From assembly GCF_002846335.1 (NCBI RefSeq), contig NZ_PJMQ01000001.1, forward strand, positions 5,332,001-5,396,000: a stretch of DNA of 64,000 nt, read 5' to 3'. Positions within the stretch are counted from its first letter, which is position 1, and the number at the start of each line of letters is the position of its first letter. Under the pieces are notes generated by a model. It saw only the letters and a program-made list of their open reading frames with translations, made no database searches and was not told the DNA's origin. Below, in pieces: positions 18,787-32,170 of this stretch. A program made the translations under genes and the position numbers. The stretch comes from Janthinobacterium sp. 61. GTDB lineage: Bacteria > Pseudomonadota > Gammaproteobacteria > Burkholderiales > Burkholderiaceae_D.

Positions 18787-20658
18787 TTATTTCATGCCGT
18801 AGCGTATGCCGACGAAGACTTTCGAACCTGGTGTCGCGTAGAAGCGGGCCAGTTCATAGTCTTTATTGGCGATGTTGTTCCAGCGTGCCAGCATCGACCA
18901 GTCGCGGGCGAACTGGTAGGTGGCGTACAGATTGACCAGGCCATAGCCGCCCAGGACATTCTTGTTGGCGGCATCGTCGTAGCGTTTGCCAGACAGCTGC
19001 CATTCGGCGCCCGAGGTCAGCGCGCCCAGCGTGTAGTCAACAGCGAAGTTGGCGTGCTGCTTGGCACGGCGCTGCAGCTGCTTGTCCTTGGTTTCGTCGC
19101 GTGGGTCTTGCAGGTCTATGTTGCCGCTGACATTGAAGGCGCCGAACTTGCGGCTGGCTGCCAGGGTCACTCCTTCGAGCAGGGCTTTGTTGACGTTGTA
19201 GGCGCAACCATAGCTGCCGTTGAACAGCGGGTCCGGGCATGGCGTGGTGTTGACCAGCAGGTCTGTGACCTTGTTATGGTAGTAGGTCGCGCTGGCTTGC
19301 GATACGCCGTCGTTGTAGTGCAGGCCAAATTCCGCATTGCGGCCAGTTTCCGGCTTGTTCGATGCCAGGCCGTAGCCGGGGTAGTACAGCTCATTGAAGG
19401 TCGGTGCGCGGAAGCTGGTGCCATAGCTGGCGTTTGCGCGCAGCGCATTGCTGATGCGGTAGCCGTAGGCGATGCTGCCCGTGTTGTGCGAGCCGAATGC
19501 CGAGTTGTCGTCGCGGCGGCCGCTGATATTAAACAGGTGCGCGCCGCGCACCATGTTGTATGCCGCTGCGTAGGACTTGGTATTGCGTGCGCCCGTCACT
19601 TCCGGCGTGCTGCTCGACATGACGTCTTCATCGCGGTAGCTGGCCAGCAGTTGCAGATTGTCGCGGCCGATACGGATGTCGTTCTGCCAGGTGATGTCGG
19701 TCTGCTTGGTGTCGATCTGGCTTTTGCCATACGATGCCGCGCTGCTGTCATCGCCCGACTTGTCGCGTGCTTCCGCGTAGCGCAATTCGCTGGTCCAGTT
19801 GGGCAGGAATTCGTTCTTCGTGAAGACGGAGACGTTTTGCAGTTTCTGGTTGCTGCGCGCATCGTAACCTGGGCCGGCGTCGTACTGGGCTTTCAGTTCG
19901 CTATTCAGGAATACCAGGCCGACTTCATGGCCTTTGGCCATCTGATAGCCGAATTGGCCGCTGACGCTTTCCTTTTCGTAGCCGTCCTTGTCCGGGTTGT
20001 AGGTGAACGAAGAGGCGCCCAGCTTGGAAGCGGAGTAGCCATCCGATTTTTCCTTGCCTGCTGCCAGTGCGTAGCTGAAGCTGTTCACTCCACCCGTCGA
20101 GCCGGCAACGCTGGCTTCAGCCTGGCGCGTGTTGTTGCTGCCGTAACCAGCGAAAGCGGAAAAGCGCGTGGCGCCGTCGCCTTTCTTGGTGAAGATCTGT
20201 ATGACGCCCCCGATGGCATCGGCGCCATACATGGTGCTTAATGGACCATAGACGATTTCAACACGGTCGATGCTCGACAGGGGCAGAGCGCTCCAGTTGG
20301 CCGTGCCCAGGGTGGACGAACCGATGCGCACGCCGTCGACCAGGACGATATTCTGATTGCTGTTCGCGCCGCGGATGAACACGCTGGCCGAGGTGCCTGC
20401 GCCGCCGTTGCGGCTCACTTCAATACCGCGCTGCTTTTGCAGCAGGTCGACCAGCGAGCCAGCACCAGAACGCGCGATGTCTTCCGCGCTGATGGTCTGC
20501 GTATCGCTCAACACTTCGCTCAGGTGCTGTGGATAGCGGTTGGCGGTGACGACGATGGGGTCGAAGGTGTCCGGCGTGGATTGAGCGAAAGCGGCTGGTG
20601 CGGCAATAGCTAGCGCGAGCGACGTGAGCGCCGCGTGGCGGGAAACAGCATGGGTCAT
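18787..20658 (-). CDS. btuB: TonB-dependent vitamin B12 receptor BtuB
   Basis: 623-residue outer-membrane receptor. Signal peptide about 1-25 (ending AAPAAFA). A TonB-box-like segment TFDPIVVTANR follows, then the plug domain (TISAEDIARSGAGSLVDLLQ, ASVFIRGANSNQNIVLVDGV, VEIVYGPLSTMYGADAIGGV) and a 22-strand barrel ending in VFVGIRYGMK. Length fits BtuB. It is the first gene after the B12 riboswitch, which both supports the substrate and predicts repression when adenosylcobalamin is plentiful. Confidence 0.93.
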   Translation of the reverse strand: MTHAVSRHAALTSLALAIAAPAAFAQSTPDTFDPIVVTANRYPQHLSEVLSDTQTISAEDIARSGAGSLVDLLQKQRGIEVSRNGGAGTSASVFIRGANSNQNIVLVDGVRIGSSTLGTANWSALPLSSIDRVEIVYGPLSTMYGADAIGGVIQIFTKKGDGATRFSAFAGYGSNNTRQAEASVAGSTGGVNSFSYALAAGKEKSDGYSASKLGASSFTYNPDKDGYEKESVSGQFGYQMAKGHEVGLVFLNSELKAQYDAGPGYDARSNQKLQNVSVFTKNEFLPNWTSELRYAEARDKSGDDSSAASYGKSQIDTKQTDITWQNDIRIGRDNLQLLASYRDEDVMSSSTPEVTGARNTKSYAAAYNMVRGAHLFNISGRRDDNSAFGSHNTGSIAYGYRISNALRANASYGTSFRAPTFNELYYPGYGLASNKPETGRNAEFGLHYNDGVSQASATYYHNKVTDLLVNTTPCPDPLFNGSYGCAYNVNKALLEGVTLAASRKFGAFNVSGNIDLQDPRDETKDKQLQRRAKQHANFAVDYTLGALTSGAEWQLSGKRYDDAANKNVLGGYGLVNLYATYQFARDWSMLARWNNIANKDYELARFYATPGSKVFVGIRYGMK

Positions 20659-20799
20659 GATAATTTTCAGTTAGTAATATGCAACCAGCCGACGTCCCCG
20701 TAGGCCAGATTGAACAGAAGTGGGAACTGACGATGACGATCGAAGATGGCTAGCAGCCATTCGGATCGCGAACATCCCCGTTCGCACACTTCCACCTGT

Positions 20800-21016
20800 C
20801 CTGGCCGGTATCCGGGCTGGCAAGTACGGCTATCCCACCTTCCCATGCTTGATAATTGCGGCACAGTGGTTGTCAGAGATAGCTAGTCGACCGCTTCCTG
20901 TCGGGAGTGGCGACACTTGCTTACCGTTGCGGGGGCAGCACACGTTCGCCGCGGTTGCGGCATCGTGTTTCCCGTTTAACTGCGCTCATGGACATGAGCG
21001 CGAGCACCAAAACCCG
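20800..21016 (-). ncRNA. Cobalamin (AdoCbl) riboswitch upstream of btuB
   Basis: Read on the minus strand, the region shows the class signature elements in order: GGTGC near the 5' end, TTAAACGGGAA, then GTGCTGCCCCCGCAACGGTA, AGCAAGTGTCGCCACT, CCACTGTGCCGCAATTATCA (B12 box region), and near the 3' end GCCAGCCCGGATACCGGCC. About 140 bases separate it from the btuB start, room for the expression platform. The cobT-cobS-cobC genes upstream are not preceded by a second copy. Boundaries are approximate. Confidence 0.92.
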
Positions 21017-21070
21017 GTCATTATACGTGCAGTGGGCGTAGACTGAAATGTCTGGCTGGACGATTCGATA

Positions 21071-21625
21071 TCAGAAATCGACGACGACCGTCGCACCATA
21101 GGCGATTTTGTGGGCCGAATGAGCGGCCAGAAGGGCAGTTTCTTCCAATGGCAGCCGGGCTTGCAATGCTGACAGCAGGCGGATGGTGCCCGCATGGCAG
21201 ATGATGACGGCTGTTTCGTGTTTTTCGCGCAACAGATCGCCTAAAAACGCATTGACGCGGGTGGCCATCGCCAGCACATTCTCGCCGCCGCCGGGACGGT
21301 AGTGGGCCAGGTCGGCAGCCCAGGCATCGATGTCCGCGCGCGCAATCGCGTGCCAGGGCTGCATTTCCCAGGCACCGAAATCCATCTCCGCCAGCCGCGC
21401 GTCGAAGTGCAGGGCGCTGGCAGGCAAGTCTTGCGCCAAGGCTGCCGCCAGGTCGGCGCAGCGGCGCAGCGGACTGGCGTAGAGCGGGACGCCGGTCGGC
21501 AAAGTGGCTTGCAGGCTGGCGCGCACCGTGGTTATTTCTTGCGGTGCCACCGCCACATCGCTGCAGCCATAGCAGGTGCTGCTGGTCACTTGCGGCGTGG
21601 GGTGGCGGACGAGGATCAGGCGCAT
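21071..21625 (-). CDS. cobC: Alpha-ribazole-5'-phosphate phosphatase CobC (histidine phosphatase family)
   Basis: 184-residue histidine phosphatase. MRLILVRHPTPQ holds the phospho-accepting His in RHP, YASPLRRCADLAA the second Arg, and IICHAGTIRLL the C-terminal catalytic His. In this position, 4 bp after cobS, the role is removal of phosphate from alpha-ribazole phosphate or adenosylcobalamin phosphate. The frame extends upstream into cobS, but ATG 21625 gives the exact family N-terminus. Confidence 0.88.
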   Translation of the reverse strand: MRLILVRHPTPQVTSSTCYGCSDVAVAPQEITTVRASLQATLPTGVPLYASPLRRCADLAAALAQDLPASALHFDARLAEMDFGAWEMQPWHAIARADIDAWAADLAHYRPGGGENVLAMATRVNAFLGDLLREKHETAVIICHAGTIRLLSALQARLPLEETALLAAHSAHKIAYGATVVVDF

Positions 21626-21629
21626 GCTG

Positions 21630-22436
21630 TTAATAGAAGCGTGTGGGTGGTTGGAAGCTGGACAGGATGGCCAGATAGACCGCCACTTCCGCCAATTGCT
21701 GCACGGCGCCGAGGCAGTCGCCCGTATAGCCTTGCAGGCGGTGCTGGCACTTTCGGCCCAGCCAGAAAGCGGCAGCTGCCGCCGCCACGACGGCAAAGGC
21801 CAGCGCGGCCCAGTAAAATATCCCCAAGGCGCCGCAGACGATGGCGGGCAGCAGGCCGCAGGTAGCGGCAATGACGAATTCACTGGTGCTCATCTCTTGC
21901 GCCATTGGCTTGGACTTGCCTTCGTCGCGCGCATAGTCCATGAGCCAGATCAGGGAAACGGCGGCCAGTCGTGAAAGTGGATGGGCGATGAATAAGGTCG
22001 CCACCACCGTGGCAGGTGGCAGCGATGCGAGGGCCGCACACTTGATGGCCAGCAGGCTGAGAATGCCGATGGCGCCATACGCGCCGATGCGCGAATCCTT
22101 CATGATTTCCAGCACCCGTTCGCGCGTCATGCCGCCGCCAAAGCCATCGCACATGTCAGCGAAGCCGTCTTCATGGAAGGCGCCCGTCAGATAAATGCCT
22201 GCGGCGACGGCCAGCAGCACGGCCACTGGTGCTGGCAGGAGCGAGCTGGCTACCAGATACACGGCGCCACTGATAGCTGCCACCACCACGCCCACCAGGG
22301 GGAAGTAGCGCGAGGCGTGCTGCAGCCAGTCCGGCTCGAAACCCACCCAGCGCGGGATGGGCAGACGCGTGAAGAACTGCAGCGCAATGAAGAACAGGCG
22401 GCACTGGTGGACTGCGGCGGAAACGGGATTGGTCAT
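21630..22436 (-). CDS. cobS: Adenosylcobinamide-GDP ribazoletransferase CobS
   Basis: 268-residue inner-membrane protein that joins adenosylcobinamide-GDP to alpha-ribazole (phosphate), completing the nucleotide loop. Family motifs: ALQFFTRLPIP near the N-terminus, TGAFHEDGFADMCDGFGGG (acidic metal-binding motif), MKDSRIGAYGAIG, and HPLSRLAAVSL, followed by hydrophobic helices and LQGYTGDCLGAVQQLAE. Five bases separate its start from the cobT stop; a longer upstream frame is shadow of cobT. Confidence 0.94.
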   Translation of the reverse strand: MTNPVSAAVHQCRLFFIALQFFTRLPIPRWVGFEPDWLQHASRYFPLVGVVVAAISGAVYLVASSLLPAPVAVLLAVAAGIYLTGAFHEDGFADMCDGFGGGMTRERVLEIMKDSRIGAYGAIGILSLLAIKCAALASLPPATVVATLFIAHPLSRLAAVSLIWLMDYARDEGKSKPMAQEMSTSEFVIAATCGLLPAIVCGALGIFYWAALAFAVVAAAAAAFWLGRKCQHRLQGYTGDCLGAVQQLAEVAVYLAILSSFQPPTRFY

Positions 22437-22440
22437 GATC

Positions 22441-23481
22441 TTAGTCTGGCGTGGACTTTTCGCTGACCTGGGCCGAGGCGAAGGTCGCCATCTCGCGCAT
22501 GAAGTTGACGGCTGCGTGCAGCAGCGGCAAGGCCAGAGCCGAACCCGTGCCTTCACCGAGGCGCAAATCGAGGTGCAGCAGCGGACGCGCGCCCAGGCTG
22601 GCCAGCAGCTGGCGGTGGCCGTTTTCATCGGAGCAGTGCGAAAACACGCAGTAATCGAGGATGGCAGGCTGCAGCCGCGCCGCCACCAGCAGGGCGCTGC
22701 TGACGATGAATCCATCTATCAGCAAAATCATGCGCCGCTCGGCTGCTTTGAGCATGGCGCCGGCCATCATGGCGATTTCGAAACCACCGAAGGTGGCCAG
22801 TATGTCGAGTGGCTCATTGACTGCCGCGTGATGCGCGATGGCAGCTTCGATCACATGCTGTTTGTGTAGTATGCCTTCCTTTGACAGGCCGGTACCGGCG
22901 CCCACGCACTCGGCGACAGGCGTTTGCGTAAGCTTGTGCATCAGGGCGGCAGCAGCGGTGGTGTTGCCGATGCCCATCTCGCCAAAGCCCAGCACATTGC
23001 CGTCGAGCGTGGCGACCAGGTCCATCCCGGCCTGCATGGCGGCCATGCATTGTTCCTGGCTCATGGCGGGTTCGTTGGCAAAGTTGCGGGTGCCGGGACC
23101 CTGCTTGCGATCAAGCAAGCCGTCGCGCGGGCCGAAATCATGGTTCACGCCAGCATCAACTATATAGAGGGCGCAATCGGACTGGCGGGCAAAGACGTTA
23201 ATGGCTGCGCCATTGCCGAGGAAGTTTTCCACCATTTGCCAGGTCACGCTTTGTGGATAGGCGGAAATGCCTTCGGCGACCACGCCATGGTCGGCCGCGA
23301 AAACGATGATGGCAGGCTGGCGCAATGCTAGTTGCGCGCTTTGCTGGATCAGGCCGATCTGGCGGGCCAGGGTTTCTAATAGGCCCAGACTGCCCAGCGG
23401 CTTGGTCTTGCTATTGATGGCGTGTTCGAGTGCGCTGGCCAGTACGGGATTGGCGGTGGGGGTGATGTGTGGGATAGGCAT
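22441..23481 (-). CDS. cobT: Nicotinate-nucleotide--dimethylbenzimidazole phosphoribosyltransferase CobT
   Basis: Makes alpha-ribazole phosphate from dimethylbenzimidazole and nicotinate mononucleotide. 346 residues from the ATG at 23481; a TTG three codons upstream (23490) is the alternative, and neither has a clear ribosome site. Motifs: KTKPLGSLGLLE, FAADHGVVAEGISAYPQ, GFGEMGIGNTTAAAAL, LATFGGFEIAMMAGAM, and LRLGEGTGSALALPLLHAA with the catalytic Glu. It is first of the cobT-cobS-cobC operon. Confidence 0.94.
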   Translation of the reverse strand: MPIPHITPTANPVLASALEHAINSKTKPLGSLGLLETLARQIGLIQQSAQLALRQPAIIVFAADHGVVAEGISAYPQSVTWQMVENFLGNGAAINVFARQSDCALYIVDAGVNHDFGPRDGLLDRKQGPGTRNFANEPAMSQEQCMAAMQAGMDLVATLDGNVLGFGEMGIGNTTAAAALMHKLTQTPVAECVGAGTGLSKEGILHKQHVIEAAIAHHAAVNEPLDILATFGGFEIAMMAGAMLKAAERRMILLIDGFIVSSALLVAARLQPAILDYCVFSHCSDENGHRQLLASLGARPLLHLDLRLGEGTGSALALPLLHAAVNFMREMATFASAQVSEKSTPD

Positions 23482-23561
23482 GGCAGTCAAGGTGGATGTG
23501 GCAGGGTATTTCCGGCGCTACGATATCACACAGCAATATTTGCTCAGCTGCAAAATAGCCC

Positions 23562-23590
23562 TTGCGGGGCGTGCGGGGCAGGGCTATAAT
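23562..23590 (+). promoter_or_regulatory. rRNA operon 1 promoter P1
   Basis: TTGCGG (23562-23567), 17-bp spacer, TATAAT (23585-23590), followed by a GC-rich discriminator (TCGCCCCC), typical of stringently controlled rRNA promoters. Confidence 0.7.
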
Positions 23591-23670
23591 TCGCCCCCTC
23601 GCTGAACGACGCATGCAAATGCCGAGTAAAGTGAGAAAAGTTTTTAAGTGCAATGCGCTGAAAAACGGGG

Positions 23671-23699
23671 TTGACGAAATGGCCGAAACGCTTCATACT
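23671..23699 (+). promoter_or_regulatory. rRNA operon 1 promoter P2
   Basis: TTGACG (23671-23676), exactly 17 bp, CATACT (23694-23699). The same element is conserved in operon 2, whose sequence further upstream differs, which supports function. The region 23482-23965 otherwise holds only leader RNA: P1, P2, a boxA and short hairpins. Confidence 0.6.
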
Positions 23700-23763
23700 C
23701 TTCCTTCTTCGCAGCTGACAAACACAACGCTTTGTCGATAGCGCGAAAGCAGTACCGAATACC

Positions 23764-23775
23764 GTTCTTTAACAA
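23764..23775 (+). promoter_or_regulatory. boxA antitermination site, rRNA leader 1
   Basis: GTTCTTTAACAA matches the boxA element that recruits NusB-NusE for rRNA antitermination. It lies about 190 bp before 16S and recurs before 23S and in operon 2. Confidence 0.7.
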
Positions 23776-23965
23776 TTAACAGTCGATAAGTGTGGGCATT
23801 TGATGTAAGTGCAGCAGTGATCTTCGGATCGCTGTAAAACTTAAAATATCAAATGTTCACAAGAAATAATGAAATAGGATACTTCTTCGGAAGTAGCCTG
23901 TCAGTTTTTTGAGTGAGCGACCCGTCGCAAGACGGTGCCAATAAAATGGCAAAGTAACAGAGATT

Positions 23966-25499
<1,534 letters not shown>

Positions 25500-25594
25500 G
25501 AGTTTGCACGAATCAGTAATGATTCACGCATCAAATGTTCACACTTATCGGCTGTTTAATTAAGAAGAAACAGTAGTCGTAGTAGTTCCGCGTT

Positions 25595-25671
25595 GGGGCT
25601 GTAGCTCAGCTGGTTAGAGCACCGTGTTGATAACGCGGGGGTCGTTGGTTCGAGTCCAACCAGCCCTACCA
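25595..25671 (+). tRNA. ileT: tRNA-Ile (GAT), operon 1
   Basis: 77 bases including encoded CCA. The acceptor arms GGGGCTG / CAGCCCT pair, with D-loop AGCTGGTTA, anticodon loop TTGATAA (GAT at 25629-25631) and T-arm GTTGG TTCGAGT CCAAC. It lies in the 16S-23S spacer, the standard place. Confidence 0.98.
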
Positions 25672-25738
25672 GTAAAAACAGACCCGGGGGTAAGGTGGAC
25701 ACTAGTCCAGCCAGACCTGCCAGTATGTAATACCCACA

Positions 25739-25814
25739 GGGGGATTAGCTCAGCTGGGAGAGCACCTGCTTTGCAAGCAGGGGGTCGTCGGTTCGATCCC
25801 GTCATCCTCCACCA
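25739..25814 (+). tRNA. alaT: tRNA-Ala (TGC), operon 1
   Basis: 76 bases including CCA. The acceptor arms GGGGGAT / ATCCTCC pair (one G-U), and the anticodon loop is TTTGCAA with TGC at 25772-25774. It is 67 bp after tRNA-Ile; the intervening spacer differs between the two operons by several substitutions and small indels. Confidence 0.98.
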
Positions 25815-25895
25815 AGTTTTACTCGAAAGTGCAAACGTAAGCCAGTCAACAAGACTTGGGTTTAGGTTTGATCTTTTAGCGATCAAAGCTGTTTC

Positions 25896-25907
25896 GTTCT
25901 TTAACAA
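25896..25907 (+). promoter_or_regulatory. boxA before 23S, operon 1
   Basis: GTTCTTTAACAA again, 157 bp before the 23S start, as found in many proteobacterial 16S-23S spacers. Confidence 0.65.
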
Positions 25908-26063
25908 TCTGGAAGAAGTAAAGATTATTTATTGATTGGTTTGCCGTAAAAAGCAAATCGATGGGTAATGATTGTATGTATCAACAAACAAGCAACAACG
26001 TTGTACTTTCTTATCCCTGTAGCGCTCTTTCATTATGCAAATGATGAGAGGCTAACGTTATAG

Positions 26064-28939
<2,876 letters not shown>

Positions 28940-29075
28940 ATAACCTTAGCAGGTACAGAGGATAAGACGGTACAACGTTGTGAGTTTGTTGATACTACTA
29001 TTCATTACCCCAATCTTTGCTTCTTCCAGATTCAGGCTTTGTCGCTCAATTGAGGACAAATGCCAGTACAAGTTA

Positions 29076-29190
29076 TGCCTGATGACCATAGCAAGTTGGT
29101 CCCACCCCTTCCCATCCCGAACAGGACCGTGAAACAACTTTGCGCCGATGATAGTGCTGCAACCAGTGTGAAAGTAGGTTATCGTCAGGC
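29076..29190 (+). rRNA. rrf: 5S ribosomal RNA, operon 1
   Basis: 115 bp. Ends pair (TGCCTGA / TCAGGC), and CCCATCCCGAACAG is the conserved loop. It begins 136 bp after 23S. Confidence 0.95.
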
Positions 29191-29210
29191 TTGTTATTCG
29201 CAGTAGAAGA

Positions 29211-29242
29211 AAACCCCACCGGACTCCGGTGGGGTTTTTTTT
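29211..29242 (+). terminator. rRNA operon 1 terminator
   Basis: CCCCACCGG / CCGGTGGGG arms (29214-29222, 29226-29234) with a 3-base loop, then eight T. Confidence 0.93.
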
Positions 29243-29309
29243 CGTCTGCTGCTTTTGTTTTGCATTCTTCAATTCTTCCAACAATGTGCCTATCTGGAGC
29301 CGAAGGGGC

Positions 29310-29563
29310 CTGCGCTCGATTCGGCCGTGAATGGCTATGCCGATTATCTGCTCAAGCCATTTTCGCTGCTGGAATTGGAAATCCGCCTGAAAGCCTTGCT
29401 GCGCCGCGCGCGGGTAAATGACGGCCGCCGCCGTGCTAGCCGTGGATGAGCTGCATTTCGAAGGATCGGCTACATCATCCTGAAGTGCCTGATGAGCGAA
29501 GCACCCAAGTTGGCGCCGCGCGAGATGCTCGGATCGAGGCCAGAAAGCCAGACGCCAGAATAA
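29310..29563 (+). pseudogene. Response regulator remnant
   Basis: A degraded OmpR-family response regulator. One frame gives NGYADYLLKPFSLLELEIRL, the end of a receiver domain (the K of YLLKPF is the conserved Lys) and then KALLRRAR, the linker helix. Two other frames then give VLAVDELHFEG and YIILKCLMSEAPKLAPREML, pieces of the winged-helix output domain. The phosphorylated Asp and the N-terminal half are missing. It starts about 70 bp after the rRNA terminator. A kinase remnant in the same orientation lies 2.1 kb downstream, so this was probably one two-component operon. Confidence 0.72.
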
Positions 29564-29595
29564 GAGCATTTTTACGAGTCACGGATTAGTCCCGA

Positions 29596-30844
29596 TTAAT
29601 AGTAGAGTGGGTCGAAGCCTTGGCCAATCAGGATCGGCTCTACATCGCCCTGCAGCTTATTGATAACATCAACAGTCACGTTCAAAAGCTTGCCGTTCCT
29701 AAAATCGTTTTCGCTGAAGAGGGACAGCCACTTGCGGGCGTTCAGCGCAGACTGGTTATTGCTGTACAGGTCCACCTCTCGCTGGGTATCCAGATTTCCG
29801 GTGAAGACGCGGGATGCCGCGACTTTTTCCACAATGGTTTTCGAATCGCTACCCTGTGCCGCGTTGACGACCGAGAAAGCGAGATCCGCAAGGGTCAAGG
29901 CCCCGGTTTCCAGGTGATGTGACCAGAATTCCACCCCCCCCCTTTTCCGCGTCACGGTTGAACAGATGCTGGTACAGCGAATTGACGACTTCCATCGAGG
30001 TAGAGTTGCCGTACATACTACGGTATTCGGCACTGTTGCCAAAGTTGTTAATCATCGCAGTAGCATCGCCACCAGTGCGGTTGGTGGCGTCCACCCAATA
30101 TTGCAGACCAGCAGTATCAGCTGGACGGCCAAAATACGCGAGATAGCCCTTAATGATTGCGTCGGAGGCAGGATCATTAAGCTGTGAGTAAAGCGGCAAT
30201 TTCGCTTCCTGCTGGATCGCAGCATCAACGACACCATCGGCGTATGCCCAGGAACCGAAAGCCGACTTCATGTGTTCGGGTGTATCAATTCCGTACTGCA
30301 GGACCAGTTCCAGCATGTTCTGCAGTATTTCCTTCGAGGTCACGACCTTGTTCGTGGCAAAAAGGTCCGAGCCGAGCGCGACCGAACTAAGGGCGCCGTT
30401 GTAACACACTTTGAGTGCGTCAAAGTTGGTGCTTATCGCGACATCTTTGACCACCACGCCGGTATTGCTGATGGTGTCGGTATGTTGCGTGAACGGATTG
30501 TCCTTCTCGCCCCGCACGTAAGTGATCGAACCATGTTTTTTTAAATTCGTGTCCATGTGCGCTCGATATGGAACCATGTTGCCGTCGAATTTGTACGGTT
30601 CAATATTGCTATAGTTAATGGTCAGCGAGATAAACGGCAGGCTACCAGACGACAAAGTGTGCCCATCTTCGGGATTGTTTTTTAATACTTTAACAGCGAT
30701 TTCCAGACTCGACCTATCGAGAGAAGCCAGCGAGGTCGAGCCAGGATTAGCGATTTCATCACGCAACATCATGACGATTGGATGTTGGGCGAGAGGACCA
30801 GATTTCCAACCGTCAAAACCGTATTGTTCAATGTAGTCAGCCAA
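29596..30844 (-). pseudogene. DUF4214-domain protein, frameshifted in a run of nine G
   Basis: Two overlapping minus-strand frames make one gene. The first (30844 to about 29935) ends its good sequence at SLYQHLFNRDAEKGG; the second continues GVEFWSHHLETGALTLADLA to IGQGFDPLYY. The switch falls in nine consecutive C on the plus strand (29934-29942); eight would restore a single frame of about 415 codons. The part GYLAYFGRPADTAGLQYWVD onward, then LYQHLFNRDAEKGGVEFW, are two copies of the DUF4214 motif found in secreted and surface proteins. The N-terminal 200 residues are unrecognised, and the start (TTG 30844) is uncertain. No signal peptide is visible. It is either phase-variable, a pseudogene or a base-call error. 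Confidence 0.68.
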
Positions 30845-31055
30845 AGTTTTTATTACATCTCCTATTGTGTTGTTTACTTTGTTATTACTGCTACCGCAGC
30901 ATAATTAAGATTGCCGAGTTAACTAGATTACTCATTTAATAAGTGCCATACGGAATTAGAACACATTTATTGGCAAGTGACAGCAGTTTGAATGAAGCAG
31001 CCTGGATTGCCGTATGCGACGGTCTTGCGGCTGGCAGCGCCTGGTGTTGCAGGGT

Positions 31056-31601
31056 TCATACAACGCGAGAGCTATCGGCTGAGTCGCAGTGAGGAATATC
31101 GTTGCCCCCGAAGTCCGATTGCTGCCCGTTCCCGACGACATTCATGCCCTGTGCTTGGCAGGAGCTGGCACGATTCCCTGGATTCGCGGCTAACGCCTGA
31201 CCAGATTTGTCCGTACGGTTGTAGAACGTGCGCGAAGACGAAGTACAGCTTCCGCTGCTTGTATTGATGCTGCCATTTTTGCAGCTGGCGTACACGCTCC
31301 CGTTATTGTCGTTGGACGCGTTAACCCATCGACCCGCGCCGTGCGATATCGCTGTATTGTAGCTATTGCAGGATGCGGAGCTAGATCAATAGACCGTAGT
31401 TGCCGAGCAACCTGCAGGCGGTGACATACAGTTTTCCGACTGGAAGGCCCAGCTCCCTTTATTGCAAGAATAGACGGCATTTCCGGAGCCAGGGCTAATG
31501 CTGATATTTGCGGTTTGAGCATGCTGTGTGTATGGCACGCTGGCCCTCGCTTTTATCGTTTTATGGGTTTGCGCTTCGCTGCCTGGGGCCTTCATCGCCA
31601 A
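31056..31601 (-). pseudogene. Cys/Ser/Asn-rich protein fragment with in-frame TGA
   Basis: A single frame is interrupted once by TGA at 31388-31386 (codons TAT-TGA-TCT). Before it: SISPGSGNAVYSCNKGSWAF and CMSPPAGCSATTVY; after it: RWVNASNDNNGSVYASCKNG, SINTSSGSCTSSSRTFYN and a tail to HCDSADSSRVV. The repeating pattern of Cys and aromatic residues with Gly/Ser/Asn resembles C-terminal modules of secreted or pilin-tip proteins, but I cannot name a family. No credible signal peptide precedes it, so it is probably also truncated at the N-terminus. Between it and the DUF4214 gene (30845-31055) I see only AT-rich sequence. Confidence 0.5.
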
Positions 31602-31651
31602 TCGCCAATTGCTTGATCACGCCGATCATGTCGCTTACATAAGGCGGCCAG

Positions 31652-31951
31652 GTGGCCTTGCCACAGCAGGACAGCGCCGATGAATTGGGAATGCTGGTAC
31701 GCACTTTTGCTGTACGTAAGGCGGAGTTGAGCGAAGTTGGTGATCGCGAATGCTTTTTTAGGGGCGATGTCAGTCATGAACTGCGCACGCCGCTGAGCGT
31801 GATCAAGGGCGCGGCGGAAATCCTGATGACGCAAGGCGCGTAAGCACCGCTGGTACGCTCCGCTTCCGGGCGCATCTACTTGGCTGCGCGCGGAACCGGG
31901 ATTCATTGCCCGCCGCCTGGCGGCAGCGTGCTGCGGATTGATTTCATCTAA
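31652..31951 (+). pseudogene. Sensor histidine kinase remnant
   Basis: Residual frame DELGMLVRTFAVRKAELSEV then FRGDVSHELRTPLSVIKGAA is the end of a HAMP region followed by the H-box with its phospho-accepting His. After a stop (31843) the same frame gives ARGTGIHCPPPGGSVLRIDF, the tail of the ATP-binding domain (GTGI...GGSV). Most of the catalytic domain and the whole sensor are gone. It has the same orientation as the response regulator remnant. From 31952 to 32170 no gene is visible. Confidence 0.72.
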
Positions 31952-32170
31952 GCCTGCTTTTTGCATTTACTTAACGAAAAATGAATGCCCTGTCGACGCG
32001 TAATTCATGCGGGCACTTGTAAGGTGAGGCCGGAAGCTCGTCTTGCTCCGTCCGCGTGGTTAATGGTGGGGAACATCATGTTCTCTTCATATTGACACTG
32101 TACGATGACTTCCATGGCTACAGTCCTGTGTGGTCAGTACCTTTCATCTCACCAAATAATATGTGCACCC

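Noticed and set aside
20667-20864. 65-residue minus-strand frame between the riboswitch and btuB
   Set aside because: Overlaps the riboswitch 3' end and expression platform; no sign of coding.
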